From Bacteroidales bacterium (GTDB taxonomy: Bacteria; Bacteroidota; Bacteroidia; Bacteroidales; GCA-2748055), in NCBI GenBank assembly GCA_021738565.1, contig JAIPBT010000019.1, forward strand, positions 17,141 to 81,140: DNA of 64,000 bases, written 5' to 3'. Shown here in pieces: positions 51,849 to 61,359 of the stretch. Every line of letters begins with the position of its first letter. The stretch's first letter is position 1. Made by a program: the position numbers and the translations under genes. The notes beneath the pieces are model-generated. The model was not told the origin of the DNA, ran no database searches, and was given only the letters and a program-made list of their open reading frames with translations.

Positions 51849-54194
51849 TCAAAAATCACTGAAATCACTGGAAGAGGGTTTTTCGGACACATCAGGGCAA
51901 TCAAGATCCACATGAAAACCTACCGGCTTCTGGAACATATCCTCCTGTGTGATTCCAAGCGTAGAATCGGCGTATACTTTTGTAAAGAAATGGCCCCAAA
52001 TCGGAAGGGCCATATTGGTTCCCGAACCCATTCCCAACTCATCGAAATGTGTGGCACGGTCCTCCCCTCCAACCCAGACACCAGCTGCCAGTTTGGGCGT
52101 TATACCCATGAACCAGCCGTCGCTCTGATTTTGTGTTGTGCCTGTCTTTCCAGCGATTTCGCCAGAAAATTCGTAAACATACCTGAGCCTTCCCGCTGTT
52201 CCGCGGTCCACAACATCCTTCAGCAAAGTAAGCATCAGGTATGCTGTTTCTTCGCTGATTGCCTCACTTTCCCTCGCCTGGAAAGTCGAGATGATGTTTC
52301 CGTATTTGTCCTCCACACGTGTAACATATACAGGAGAGACATAGATCCCCTGGTTCCCGAATGTATTAAAGGCTCCAATCATCTCTTCCAGTGAAACATC
52401 AGACGGGCCGTATATTAAAGCGGGAACGGCGTCAATATGGGATGTAATACCCATTTTACGCATCAGCTGTATCACGCTCTCTGGATTGTAATTCTTAAAC
52501 AACCATGCCGATACCCAGTTGTGCGAATGGGCAAGTCCCCATTTCAGAGAAACATATTTACCGGCATTGCTGTTCCTCCCGGGAGCGCGTGGTGTATAAA
52601 CCGAATCCTGTACCTGGAATGATATGGGCACAAGGGGGATCTGTTTACATGGAGAAACCCCTTCCTGCATGGCAAGCAAATAGAGAAAAGGCTTGACCGT
52701 TGATCCAACCTGCCTTCTTCCCTGTGTCACATGATCATACTGAAAATACCTGTAATTGTGATCACCTACGTATGCTTTGACGTATCCCGACCACGGTTCC
52801 ATCGCCATAAATCCTGAACGCAGGATGTGCTTCATGTACCTGATGGAATCATAAGGGCTTAATACCGTATCAATCAATCCGTTCCAGCTGAATACGGAAG
52901 TTTCAACCGGGCGCTGAAAGATCTCCATAATGGTGTCTTCCGGCAATTCCCTGGCCTCTAAATTCTTGTAGCGTTCAGTCTGACCGATCGCCCTCATCAT
53001 GATTTTTTCAATTTCCTCTTCACCGATCTCTTCAAAAGGAGCATCCTCTCTTCCCTCTTTCTCCCTGAAAAATTCCGGTTGCAAATACCCCTTCAAATGC
53101 TCTGTCATCGCCTCTTCGGCATATTCCTGCATTTTCATGTTGATCGTCGTGTATATCTTCAGTCCATCCCGGTATATATCATAACTGGAACCATCGGGTT
53201 TTGGATTTTTTGTGATCCAGCCATACAGCGGGTCATTTGCCCAGCGAAGCGAATCCCTCTGAAATGCTTCATATCCCCAGGAAGGGTAATCTTCCCTGTC
53301 TGGCTTATCTGCGTTCATACTTACCCTCAGGAAAGTGCGAAAATGATTTGCCTTGCCCTGCATATGACCGGAAATATTGAATTGTGCCTTCAGGGAAAGT
53401 TTTTTGACCGAATCTGCTGTAATGGAATCGAGGTAATTGTACTTTAACATCTGATCTATAACAACGTTCCTTCGTTTTAAGGCATTGTTCGGATTCCTGT
53501 AGGGATTGTAATAGGAAGGAGCTTTCAGCATACCTACAAGAACAGCCGCCTCTTCCAGTCTGAGGGAGTCCGGGGAAGCATCAAAAAATGCCTTGGAAGC
53601 AGATTTGATTCCCAGAACAGCTTCACTACCAAAAGGTACCGTGTTCAGGTACATGGCAATGATCTCCTGCTTAGTATAGCTTTTTTCAAGTCTGACAGCG
53701 GTGTTCCACTCCTTTAATTTTACCACTGTCATGTGGGCCGCCTTGCCTATTTTTGTTTTATTTCGTGTGGTATCCCTGGGAAACAAATTTTTTGCCAGCT
53801 GTTGTGAAATGGTACTTCCCCCGCCCGCACCCTGTCCGAGTAATATAGACTTCACAACAACCCTGGAAAGACTTCTTATATCGATCCCCGAATGCCTGTG
53901 ATACCTGACATCCTCGGTAGCGATCAATGCATCGATCAGATAAGGAGAAAGCTCTTCATATTCAACCAGTGTCCTGTTTTCTATGAAAAATTTGGCAAGC
54001 ACCTCACCATTGTCTGTATAAATTTCTGATGCAAGATTGGTCTGCGGATTTTCCAGTTCCTCGAAAGTGGGCATAAAACCCATTCTTCCCCTTGCAATGT
54101 TGACAAAAAGTACAATTAACAAAACAAGAATTGAAAAATATATAGACCAGAGAATGATTAAATATATTGTTCTTTTATCCGCTATTTTAGCCAT
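51849..54194 (-). CDS. mrcA: Penicillin-binding protein 1A (bifunctional class A PBP)
   Basis: About 781 residues from the ATG at 54194. One N-terminal membrane anchor (residues 8-30) precedes the GT51 glycosyltransferase, with EDVRYHRHSGID near residue 88 and GGSTISQQLAKNLF near residue 124. The transpeptidase domain has the active serine in QVGSTVKPFLYLLA near residue 500, SHNWVSAW and KTGTTQNQSDGW near residue 690. It polymerises and crosslinks peptidoglycan outside the inner membrane. It is divergent from topA. Confidence 0.95.
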   Translation of the reverse strand: MAKIADKRTIYLIILWSIYFSILVLLIVLFVNIARGRMGFMPTFEELENPQTNLASEIYTDNGEVLAKFFIENRTLVEYEELSPYLIDALIATEDVRYHRHSGIDIRSLSRVVVKSILLGQGAGGGSTISQQLAKNLFPRDTTRNKTKIGKAAHMTVVKLKEWNTAVRLEKSYTKQEIIAMYLNTVPFGSEAVLGIKSASKAFFDASPDSLRLEEAAVLVGMLKAPSYYNPYRNPNNALKRRNVVIDQMLKYNYLDSITADSVKKLSLKAQFNISGHMQGKANHFRTFLRVSMNADKPDREDYPSWGYEAFQRDSLRWANDPLYGWITKNPKPDGSSYDIYRDGLKIYTTINMKMQEYAEEAMTEHLKGYLQPEFFREKEGREDAPFEEIGEEEIEKIMMRAIGQTERYKNLEARELPEDTIMEIFQRPVETSVFSWNGLIDTVLSPYDSIRYMKHILRSGFMAMEPWSGYVKAYVGDHNYRYFQYDHVTQGRRQVGSTVKPFLYLLAMQEGVSPCKQIPLVPISFQVQDSVYTPRAPGRNSNAGKYVSLKWGLAHSHNWVSAWLFKNYNPESVIQLMRKMGITSHIDAVPALIYGPSDVSLEEMIGAFNTFGNQGIYVSPVYVTRVEDKYGNIISTFQARESEAISEETAYLMLTLLKDVVDRGTAGRLRYVYEFSGEIAGKTGTTQNQSDGWFMGITPKLAAGVWVGGEDRATHFDELGMGSGTNMALPIWGHFFTKVYADSTLGITQEDMFQKPVGFHVDLDCPDVSEKPSSSDFSDF

Positions 54195-54299
54195 CTTGGG
54201 AGTAGTTTGTGACAAAAATAGTAATTATTTAAGCAAAAATTTGAGCGTACTTGATCAATTACTATAATTTTGTGCATTCAAAGTAATCCGCGGGAAATA

Positions 54300-56609
54300 A
54301 TGATTGAGAATTTAGTAATAGTTGAATCTCCGGCAAAAGCGAAGACAATAGAAAGGTTCCTTGGGAAAGATTTTGTTGTTAAATCAAGCTTTGGCCATAT
54401 CCGTGATCTGGCCAAGAAGAACCTGGGTATAGACATAGATAAGAATTTTAAACCCAATTATGTTGTCTCGGCAGACAAGAAAAAAGTCGTAAAGGAGTTA
54501 AAAGACCTTGCAGGTAAGGCCGGTAAGGTATGGATAGCTTCTGATGAGGATCGGGAAGGAGAGGCCATTGCCTGGCATCTAAAGGAGGTATTGAATCTGG
54601 ATCCTGAAAAAACTAAAAGGATCGTTTTCCATGAGATCACAAAAGAAGCCATAGAGCATGCCATTGCAAATCCCAGGAAAATTGACGAGAACCTTGTGAA
54701 CGCGCAACAGGCAAGAAGGGTACTCGACAGGCTGGTGGGATTTGAATTATCCCCGCTTCTCTGGAAAAAGGTAAAACCATCCCTGTCTGCAGGAAGGGTT
54801 CAAAGTGTGGCAGTTAAACTCATTGTTGAAAGGGAAAGGGAGATCAATAGCTTTAAGCCTGCTACTTATTTCAGGGTTACAGCCAGGCTGGCGGTTCCGG
54901 GCAAGAACCGCGAAATCAAAGCCGATCTTAATAAAAGGTTTTCATCGCCTGAAGAGACAATGGCATTCCTTGAAAAATGCAAGAACGCAGATTTCAAAGT
55001 TGCCTCCGTTGAAAAGAAACCCGGTAAAAAGTCACCTGCCCCCCCATTCACCACATCAACATTGCAACAGGAAGCCAGCCGTAAACTTGGTTTCTCAGTT
55101 TCACAAACCATGTCTGTTGCGCAACGCCTCTATGAATCCGGTTTAATAACCTATATGCGGACAGATTCGGTCAGCCTGTCAAACCTTGCACTCAATACTG
55201 CCGCATCAGAGATAAAGTCAGCTTTTGGTGAAGAATACCTGAAAATCCGCAAATATTCAAGCAAGATAAAAGGAGCACAGGAGGCACATGAAGCCATCCG
55301 GCCTGCCTATATCAATAACCGGAATATCAATGGCAGCAACCAGGAAAAAAGATTGTATGACCTCATTTGGAAACGAACTGTTGCTTCACAAATGAGTGAT
55401 GCCCGGCTCGAAAAAACCTCGATAAAAATTGATATATCCAGTGCCGAAGAATACTTCGTTGCATCCGGTGAGGTTGTTATTTTTGATGGATTCCTCAAAG
55501 TATACATTGAATCCACCGATGATGAAAAAGAAGACCAGTCATCTGTGTTGTTGCCTCCCGTTAAAGAAAATGAAAAATTGAACTGCCAACATATAGAAGC
55601 TGTACAGAAATATACTTCTCCTGCCCCCAGATATACAGAAGCAAGCCTGGTGAAAAAACTTGAGGACCTGGGTATAGGAAGGCCCTCCACCTATGCTCCC
55701 ACCATATCAACAATACAGAACAGGAATTACGTTGTTAAAGAATCAAGACCGGGCAAGAAACGCGAATACCTTGTTCTTGAATTGTCAGATAACAAGATCA
55801 GTAAGCATACAAATGCTGATACAGCCGGATATGAGAAACAGAAACTGTTTCCGACAGACATTGGGATGGTGGTGAATGATTTCCTTGAACAATATTTTGT
55901 GGACATCATGAACTATAATTTCACTGCCGATGTCGAAAAGAAATTTGATTCCATAGCAATTGGAAAAGAGGATTGGACCGAAATGATCGGTGACTTCTAC
56001 TACCCATTTCACAAGCAGGTGGATGAGACTTTGCAGACATCTGAAAAATCAAAAGGTGAACGTGTGTTAGGAGACGACCCTGAAACAGGTAAACCCGTAT
56101 CCGTGAAAATCGGAAGATTCGGACCAATGGCGCAATTGGGGACATCCGATGACGATGAAAAACCACGATTTGCCAGCCTGTTGAAAGGACAGAGTGTGGA
56201 AACCATCAGCCTGAAAGAGGCCCTGGCCCTTTTCAAACTGCCACGTGCTATCGGAAAATTTGAAAATGAAGAAGTTACAGTAGGAATCGGACGTTACGGA
56301 CCTTACCTGCGACATAAGAACAAATTCATATCCCTTCAAAAGGAGGATGACCCTTATACCATCGGCCTTGACCGGGCAATTTCACTTATCGGTGCAAAAA
56401 GAGAACAGGAAAGGAACAGGTTGATAAGAGAATTCGATGAAAAGCCCGGATTGAAAATACTCAAAGGAAGGTATGGTCCGTACATCAGCTATGAGAAAAA
56501 GAACTATAAAATTCCTAAAAACAAGAAGCCCGAAGAACTGAATCTCGGGGAATGCCTGGATATCATTGAAAATACTCCAAAAAAGACCACCCGAAAAAGA
56601 AAGCGATAA
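54300..56609 (+). CDS. topA: DNA topoisomerase I
   Basis: A 769-residue type IA topoisomerase from the ATG at 54300 that relaxes negative supercoils. The TOPRIM domain begins VIVESPAKAKTIERFLG, SDEDREGEAIAWHL follows near residue 82, and the catalytic tyrosine is in GLITYMRTDSV near residue 285. Residues after 590 contain three short glycine/arginine repeats (IGRFGPMAQLG, IGRYGPYLRHK, KGRYGPYISYE) typical of the zinc-less C-terminus of this phylum, ending in a basic tail. Confidence 0.96.
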   Translation: MIENLVIVESPAKAKTIERFLGKDFVVKSSFGHIRDLAKKNLGIDIDKNFKPNYVVSADKKKVVKELKDLAGKAGKVWIASDEDREGEAIAWHLKEVLNLDPEKTKRIVFHEITKEAIEHAIANPRKIDENLVNAQQARRVLDRLVGFELSPLLWKKVKPSLSAGRVQSVAVKLIVEREREINSFKPATYFRVTARLAVPGKNREIKADLNKRFSSPEETMAFLEKCKNADFKVASVEKKPGKKSPAPPFTTSTLQQEASRKLGFSVSQTMSVAQRLYESGLITYMRTDSVSLSNLALNTAASEIKSAFGEEYLKIRKYSSKIKGAQEAHEAIRPAYINNRNINGSNQEKRLYDLIWKRTVASQMSDARLEKTSIKIDISSAEEYFVASGEVVIFDGFLKVYIESTDDEKEDQSSVLLPPVKENEKLNCQHIEAVQKYTSPAPRYTEASLVKKLEDLGIGRPSTYAPTISTIQNRNYVVKESRPGKKREYLVLELSDNKISKHTNADTAGYEKQKLFPTDIGMVVNDFLEQYFVDIMNYNFTADVEKKFDSIAIGKEDWTEMIGDFYYPFHKQVDETLQTSEKSKGERVLGDDPETGKPVSVKIGRFGPMAQLGTSDDDEKPRFASLLKGQSVETISLKEALALFKLPRAIGKFENEEVTVGIGRYGPYLRHKNKFISLQKEDDPYTIGLDRAISLIGAKREQERNRLIREFDEKPGLKILKGRYGPYISYEKKNYKIPKNKKPEELNLGECLDIIENTPKKTTRKRKR

Positions 56610-56620
56610 ATAAAAAAGTT

Positions 56621-57784
56621 ATGGACCTGAATGGTTATTTTGATCCCGTTGGTCTGAACAGACCTGAATTCAACCTGTTGCCGGATGAATATTCCTTCAG
56701 CAGAAACATTGCCATTCATACACCTGACCAACCCATCAGGAACCTTGATCAATATACGGTTGTGCTGATTGGAATTCCTCAGGACAAAGGTGGCTTTATC
56801 AAGGGTAGTGCAAAAGCCCCCGATCAAATACGGGGGATGCTGTATCAACTGAGGAAAATAAACAATGTCAGGATCTATGATCTTGGGAATCTGAAAATTA
56901 CAAAGAACATTAAAGATACATACTTGGCAATCCGCGATGTAATCCTGGAACTGTTTGACAGGGAAATTGTACCAATAATCATTGGCGGATCCCAGGATCT
57001 CTCTTACGGGGGAATACTTGCGCTTCAAAAGATGAAGGGTATCCGGCAGGTTCTTACCGTTGACTCACGCCTGGATTTTCAAACAGACCAGGGAAAGGAG
57101 ATGCATTCACGAAATTACCTGAACAGCATTATTGAGAAAGATGTAAAAGAGCATTTTACGTATTCAAATCTCGGCCACCAGCAATATTTTGTTTCTGAAA
57201 AACAGGCAGATATTGTCGAAAATGAATTCATGGAAAGTATTCGCCTCGGAGAGGTGAAGGCCGGGATCCAGGATGTTGAACCCGTATTAAGAGACGCTGA
57301 TTTTGTCAGCATCGATATGGGTGCAGTCAGACACAGTGATGCCCCCGGTGTTACCATACCTTCACCAAACGGATTGTTCGGTGATGAACTGTGTGCCATT
57401 ACGCGCTATGCAGGCATCAGTGAAAAGGTCATGGCACTGGGATTCTTTGAAGTTGATCCCGAAAAGGATCTGAACAACCAGACATGTCACCTTGCGGCAC
57501 AGTCCATCTGGTATTTCCTGGATGGAATTTCCCACCGGGTCAGGGAAAATCCTCTTGATACCAGGGCCCATACAAAGAAATTCATCATTACGCTAAATAA
57601 GGAGGAACAGGAATTACACTTCCACAAAAGCAGCCTTTCAGACCGCTGGTGGGTGGAAATCCCTGTTACAAACCCGGTTACAGGTCAAAATTACTACATT
57701 TCATGCTCCTACAAAGACTACAAACAGGCATGTAACAACATCATTCCCGACCGGTGGTGGCGCTATTATCACCGATTTTCATAA
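56621..57784 (+). CDS. Arginase/formimidoylglutamase-fold protein with degraded metal site
   Basis: A 387-residue protein with the ureohydrolase fold. The equivalents of the metal motifs are changed: GGxH reads GGSQDLSYG (near residue 127), DAHxD reads DSRLD (near residue 148), and DxD reads SIDMGAV (near residue 230). Both histidines and one aspartate among the six usual ligands are lost, so a normal di-manganese hydrolase seems impossible. The C-terminal 80 residues (DRWWVEIP, PDRWWRYYHRFS) are an aromatic extension outside arginase. It lies between topA and the type IX core genes, and similar proteins are annotated near gld/por genes elsewhere, suggesting a secretion-related role. Confidence 0.85.
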   Translation: MDLNGYFDPVGLNRPEFNLLPDEYSFSRNIAIHTPDQPIRNLDQYTVVLIGIPQDKGGFIKGSAKAPDQIRGMLYQLRKINNVRIYDLGNLKITKNIKDTYLAIRDVILELFDREIVPIIIGGSQDLSYGGILALQKMKGIRQVLTVDSRLDFQTDQGKEMHSRNYLNSIIEKDVKEHFTYSNLGHQQYFVSEKQADIVENEFMESIRLGEVKAGIQDVEPVLRDADFVSIDMGAVRHSDAPGVTIPSPNGLFGDELCAITRYAGISEKVMALGFFEVDPEKDLNNQTCHLAAQSIWYFLDGISHRVRENPLDTRAHTKKFIITLNKEEQELHFHKSSLSDRWWVEIPVTNPVTGQNYYISCSYKDYKQACNNIIPDRWWRYYHRFS

Positions 57785-57909
57785 TGCCCCTTTTCCGGAA
57801 CGTGCTTTGGAAATATAAAAGAAAGTATGGGGTTATTAACATTCTTCTGTTAATATTATTTGTCGCATCGGATAATTTTTACTTATTTTACTTCGGCTAA
57901 AAAGCCACG

Positions 57910-57927
57910 AAAGCCTTATAGGGCTTT
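57910..57927 (+). promoter_or_regulatory. Leader hairpin just ahead of porP
   Basis: AAAGCC and GGCTTT form a 6-bp stem with loop TTATAG, ending six bases before the porP ATG. A weak TTTG (57859) with TATTTTAC (57884) lies upstream as a possible promoter. Confidence 0.35.
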
Positions 57928-57933
57928 ATTATC

Positions 57934-58890
57934 ATGAAGATGAAGTTAATAAAAGTCATACTTGTTCTGCTCACGGTCTCATGTACTGTTCTGGCACAAC
58001 AGGATCCGAAATTCACCCAGAACATGTTCCTGGTGCCGGTTTATAATCCCGGGGCCATGGGACAAACCGAAAAAATATGCGCATTTGCTTCATTCAGGAA
58101 CCAGTGGGCAGGATTTAACCAGGCTCCTGTAATCACAACCTTTACAGCCCATGCACCATTTAGTTTGCTGGGGCGTGCCCACGGAGTCGGGATCAACCTG
58201 ATGAATGACAACATAGCCCTTAACAACGATCTTTTTGTCAGCCTGGCCTATTCCTACAAGATCAACATTGGAGGAGGGTTACTGGGCATTGGTTTTAATG
58301 CCGGACTTGCCAATTACGCATTTGATCCTTCCAATCTGAACGGGGCAGATGTAATAGACATTCCCGGTGATGATGCCATCCCAAAAAATGCAGACAGCCG
58401 TTTTGGATTTGACATGGGAATCGGAGCTTATTATTCAATTGATAACCTTTATTTTGGATTGTCAAGCACACATGTAAATCAGGCAACTTTCTATTCAAGA
58501 GACAGGAATACAGACAGATCTGAACCAGGACTGATCAGGCATTATTACGTGGTCGGCGGATATACGTTTCAGCTCCCGGACCCAATGTTCGAGCTGATGC
58601 CTGCATTTATGCTGCAAACCGACGGCCGCGACAACCATATTTATGTAAATACGAATCTCCGGTACAATAAACGGTTCTGGGGAGGAGTTTCTTATTCAGT
58701 AGGCGGAGCCATAAGTGCCCTGTTCGGGGTTGAATTGCTGAATGGCATCAGGGTGGGATATTCATATGATGTTGAATTGTCGCCGCTTGTAAAGCACAGC
58801 AGTGGTTCACACGAAATCACCGTCAGGTATTGCTTTGATCTCAGTCTGGACAAAAGTCCGCAAAAATATGAGAGTATAAGATTTTTGTAA
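57934..58890 (+). CDS. porP: PorP/SprF-family type IX secretion outer-membrane protein
   Basis: A 318-residue protein with a signal peptide (cleavage after VLAQ, near residue 21). The PorP/SprF pattern QDPKFTQNMFLVPVYNPGAMG follows in the next 25 residues. The rest shows alternating strands of an outer-membrane beta barrel, with VGGYTFQLP and a GVSYSVGGAISALFGVEL segment. PorP-type proteins are known to be needed for type IX secretion and to anchor the PorK/PorN ring or attach substrates at the surface. It heads the porPKLMN cluster. Confidence 0.93.
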   Translation: MKMKLIKVILVLLTVSCTVLAQQDPKFTQNMFLVPVYNPGAMGQTEKICAFASFRNQWAGFNQAPVITTFTAHAPFSLLGRAHGVGINLMNDNIALNNDLFVSLAYSYKINIGGGLLGIGFNAGLANYAFDPSNLNGADVIDIPGDDAIPKNADSRFGFDMGIGAYYSIDNLYFGLSSTHVNQATFYSRDRNTDRSEPGLIRHYYVVGGYTFQLPDPMFELMPAFMLQTDGRDNHIYVNTNLRYNKRFWGGVSYSVGGAISALFGVELLNGIRVGYSYDVELSPLVKHSSGSHEITVRYCFDLSLDKSPQKYESIRFL

Positions 58891-58964
58891 TATTTTACTA
58901 TATTTAAATTGTTTTTTATAACTTGAACGACTTGAACACTGATAGTTTTGTAAAAATCCAAGCC

Positions 58965-60347
58965 ATGAAAAAATTACTATCTCTGGCATTAATTGTAGCA
59001 TTTTTAACAGGTTGCAGCACCTACAATTCCGGAGAACTTGTTGGAGTGCAAAAAAGAAAGCCATTCATTGAACCTGATCCCTATGGTATGACATTCATTC
59101 CGGCTGGTTCTTATACCATGGGCCCCAGCGATCAGGATGCAACATGGACACAAAATGCCATTAACAGAACCGTTTCCGTTGATGCATTCTGGATGGACAT
59201 TACAGAGATCACCAATAACGAATACAGGCAATACGTTTACTGGGTGCGCGATTCCATCATAAGAAAGCATTTTGCAATCAATGGCCAGGAAGATTTTATT
59301 GCCAAGGACGACGAGGGCGGAAACCTGATGGACAAAAACGACCAGCCGAGGATCGACTGGGACTTCCCCATCAATGTAAAAGCCGACAGGGAAGGCAACC
59401 TCAAGCAATTGATAGACGACCTGGGACTTTACTATTCTGGTGTCGACCAGCTTTCACCACGGGGCAGGGAACTCAATGTTACAAAACTCATTTATAATTA
59501 TTACTGGGTAGACCTTCACCAGGCCGCCATGCCAGGTAACCGCATGGAAATGGAATACAGTGGAGGTACAGCTGAGCCTGTTGTTTCTTATAACGGACAG
59601 GTAGTTAAACCTGACGGAACCATTGAAGACATTACCAGTCGCGGCTCCTTCGTGCACAATGATTGGGTGCTGATTTACCCGGACACGCTGTGCTGGATCG
59701 CCGATTTTACATATTCCTACAACGAGCCGATGGCAACCAGGTATTTCAACCACAGTGCATATGACAACTATCCTGTTGTTGGAGTTACATGGAAGCAGGC
59801 CAATGCATTTTGTATCTGGAGAACAAATTATTTGAATGATGCACTGGCAGCATCTGATCTCCCCCTCGTGCAGAATTACAGACTGCCCAGTGAGGCAGAA
59901 TGGGAATTTGCAGCCCGCGGAAACCTGGATCACAGTATGTATCCATGGGGAGGTGTTTATGTGAGGAACAAACTGGGATGTTTCGTTGCCAATTTCAAAC
60001 CCTTGCGGGGCAATTATGTTGACGACGGTGCGCTTGCAACTGAGCAGGTGGCTACTTTTGCATCCAACGAATTCGGACTCTACGACATGGCCGGAAATGT
60101 ATCCGAATGGACCATCACGGCATATGATCCGTCCGCCTATATTTTCTCCTCCACATTAAACCCTGACTTCAAATATAACGCACGTCCGGATGAACCAGCT
60201 GTAATGAAACGTAAAGTTGTACGCGGAGGATCCTGGAAAGATGTTGCAAGATACCTGCAGGTAGGCACCCGCGATTATGAATACCAGGATACGGCAAAAG
60301 CTCATATCGGTTTTCGCTGCGTTCGTTCTTATTTAGGTACAAACTAA
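58965..60347 (+). CDS. gldK: Type IX secretion lipoprotein GldK/PorK
   Basis: About 460 residues from the ATG at 58965. The signal peptide ends in the lipobox LTGCSTY at about residue 16. The protein carries a formylglycine-generating-enzyme (SUMF1)-like fold: FIPAGSYTMGPSDQD near residue 38, VGVTWKQANAFCIWRT near residue 270, and the end VVRGGSWKD...IGFRCVRSY. With GldN it builds the periplasmic ring at the outer membrane. A start at TTG 58923 would spoil the signal peptide. Confidence 0.95.
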   Translation: MKKLLSLALIVAFLTGCSTYNSGELVGVQKRKPFIEPDPYGMTFIPAGSYTMGPSDQDATWTQNAINRTVSVDAFWMDITEITNNEYRQYVYWVRDSIIRKHFAINGQEDFIAKDDEGGNLMDKNDQPRIDWDFPINVKADREGNLKQLIDDLGLYYSGVDQLSPRGRELNVTKLIYNYYWVDLHQAAMPGNRMEMEYSGGTAEPVVSYNGQVVKPDGTIEDITSRGSFVHNDWVLIYPDTLCWIADFTYSYNEPMATRYFNHSAYDNYPVVGVTWKQANAFCIWRTNYLNDALAASDLPLVQNYRLPSEAEWEFAARGNLDHSMYPWGGVYVRNKLGCFVANFKPLRGNYVDDGALATEQVATFASNEFGLYDMAGNVSEWTITAYDPSAYIFSSTLNPDFKYNARPDEPAVMKRKVVRGGSWKDVARYLQVGTRDYEYQDTAKAHIGFRCVRSYLGTN

Positions 60348-60363
60348 ATCTAACCATTGAATC

Positions 60364-61326
60364 ATGGGAATCACAGAAATTGTCCAAAGTTCAGGCTGGA
60401 AATCATTTACCGCTAAGTTGTATGGGTTTGGAGCATCCATTGTAATTATAGGTGCGCTGTTTAAGATCATGCACTGGCCGGGAGCAGATATCGCACTTAT
60501 CTGCGGACTGTCAATCGAGGCCGTTATTTTCTTTTTCTCCGCCTTTGAACCGCTTCATGAAGAGCTTGACTGGACACTGGTATATCCGGAACTGGCAGGC
60601 ATGTCTGATCCGGATGATATAGATGAATACAAAGAAGCCGCCATTGCAGGAAGAAATGTGGGTCTGCAGAAATTTGACGAACTTATTCAGGAATCGCAGA
60701 TAAGTGAAGCAGATGTAAAAAAGCTTGGCCAAAGCATTACAGCAATTTCATCGTCATCAGAACAAATTGCCGACATTACTGCAGCATCCCTTGCGACAAA
60801 GGAATATTTCGATAAAATGGGCAGCGCTGCAACAAACATGGACCAGGTAGCAACAGCCTACGGTACAAATACCGGACTGCTTAACCAACAGGTGGAAACA
60901 CTCGCTGAGGCATATAAGAAAACTGCCCAGCTCATTGACACCAAGGGAGAGGAGGTCGCTGAAAAATTCGCGGCGTCAACCGCCAGCCTCACTGCAGCCT
61001 ATGAAACAATGAGTAAAGAAGTCAAAAAGGAGCAAACCAATATTTCAGCAGGTCATAATAAATTCAAAGAGCAACTCGATGAAATTAGTAATAAGCTGGC
61101 AGAATTGAACAACACCTATGCCAGCCAGGTCGAAGGCAGTAAAGAACACCTTAAAGGAACGGCCAATGTTTACAAAGGCCTTGATGAAATGGTAAAAAGT
61201 CTTAAAGTTTCAGTTGATGAGACGGAAAAATACAAAGGCGAAATTGCAAAATTAAGCGGAAGTCTGGCAGAACTGAACAACATCTATGGCTCTATGCTCT
61301 CTGCCATGAGTTTAAGGAAAAAATAG
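60364..61326 (+). CDS. gldL: Type IX secretion motor protein GldL/PorL
   Basis: A 320-residue inner-membrane protein. Two transmembrane helices are packed at residues 14-55: FGASIVIIGALFKIMHWPGA, then ALICGLSIEAVIFFFSAFEP, whose buried glutamate is the proton-pathway residue known for GldL. The long cytoplasmic part is coiled-coil and serine/alanine/glutamate-rich. With GldM it forms the 5:2 proton-driven rotary motor of type IX secretion and gliding. The cytoplasmic tail is longer than in Flavobacterium GldL and close to PorL of Porphyromonas. Confidence 0.95.
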   Translation: MGITEIVQSSGWKSFTAKLYGFGASIVIIGALFKIMHWPGADIALICGLSIEAVIFFFSAFEPLHEELDWTLVYPELAGMSDPDDIDEYKEAAIAGRNVGLQKFDELIQESQISEADVKKLGQSITAISSSSEQIADITAASLATKEYFDKMGSAATNMDQVATAYGTNTGLLNQQVETLAEAYKKTAQLIDTKGEEVAEKFAASTASLTAAYETMSKEVKKEQTNISAGHNKFKEQLDEISNKLAELNNTYASQVEGSKEHLKGTANVYKGLDEMVKSLKVSVDETEKYKGEIAKLSGSLAELNNIYGSMLSAMSLRKK

Positions 61327-61359
61327 ATCATTAACTTACTTTTTTAATCCATATTTCTT

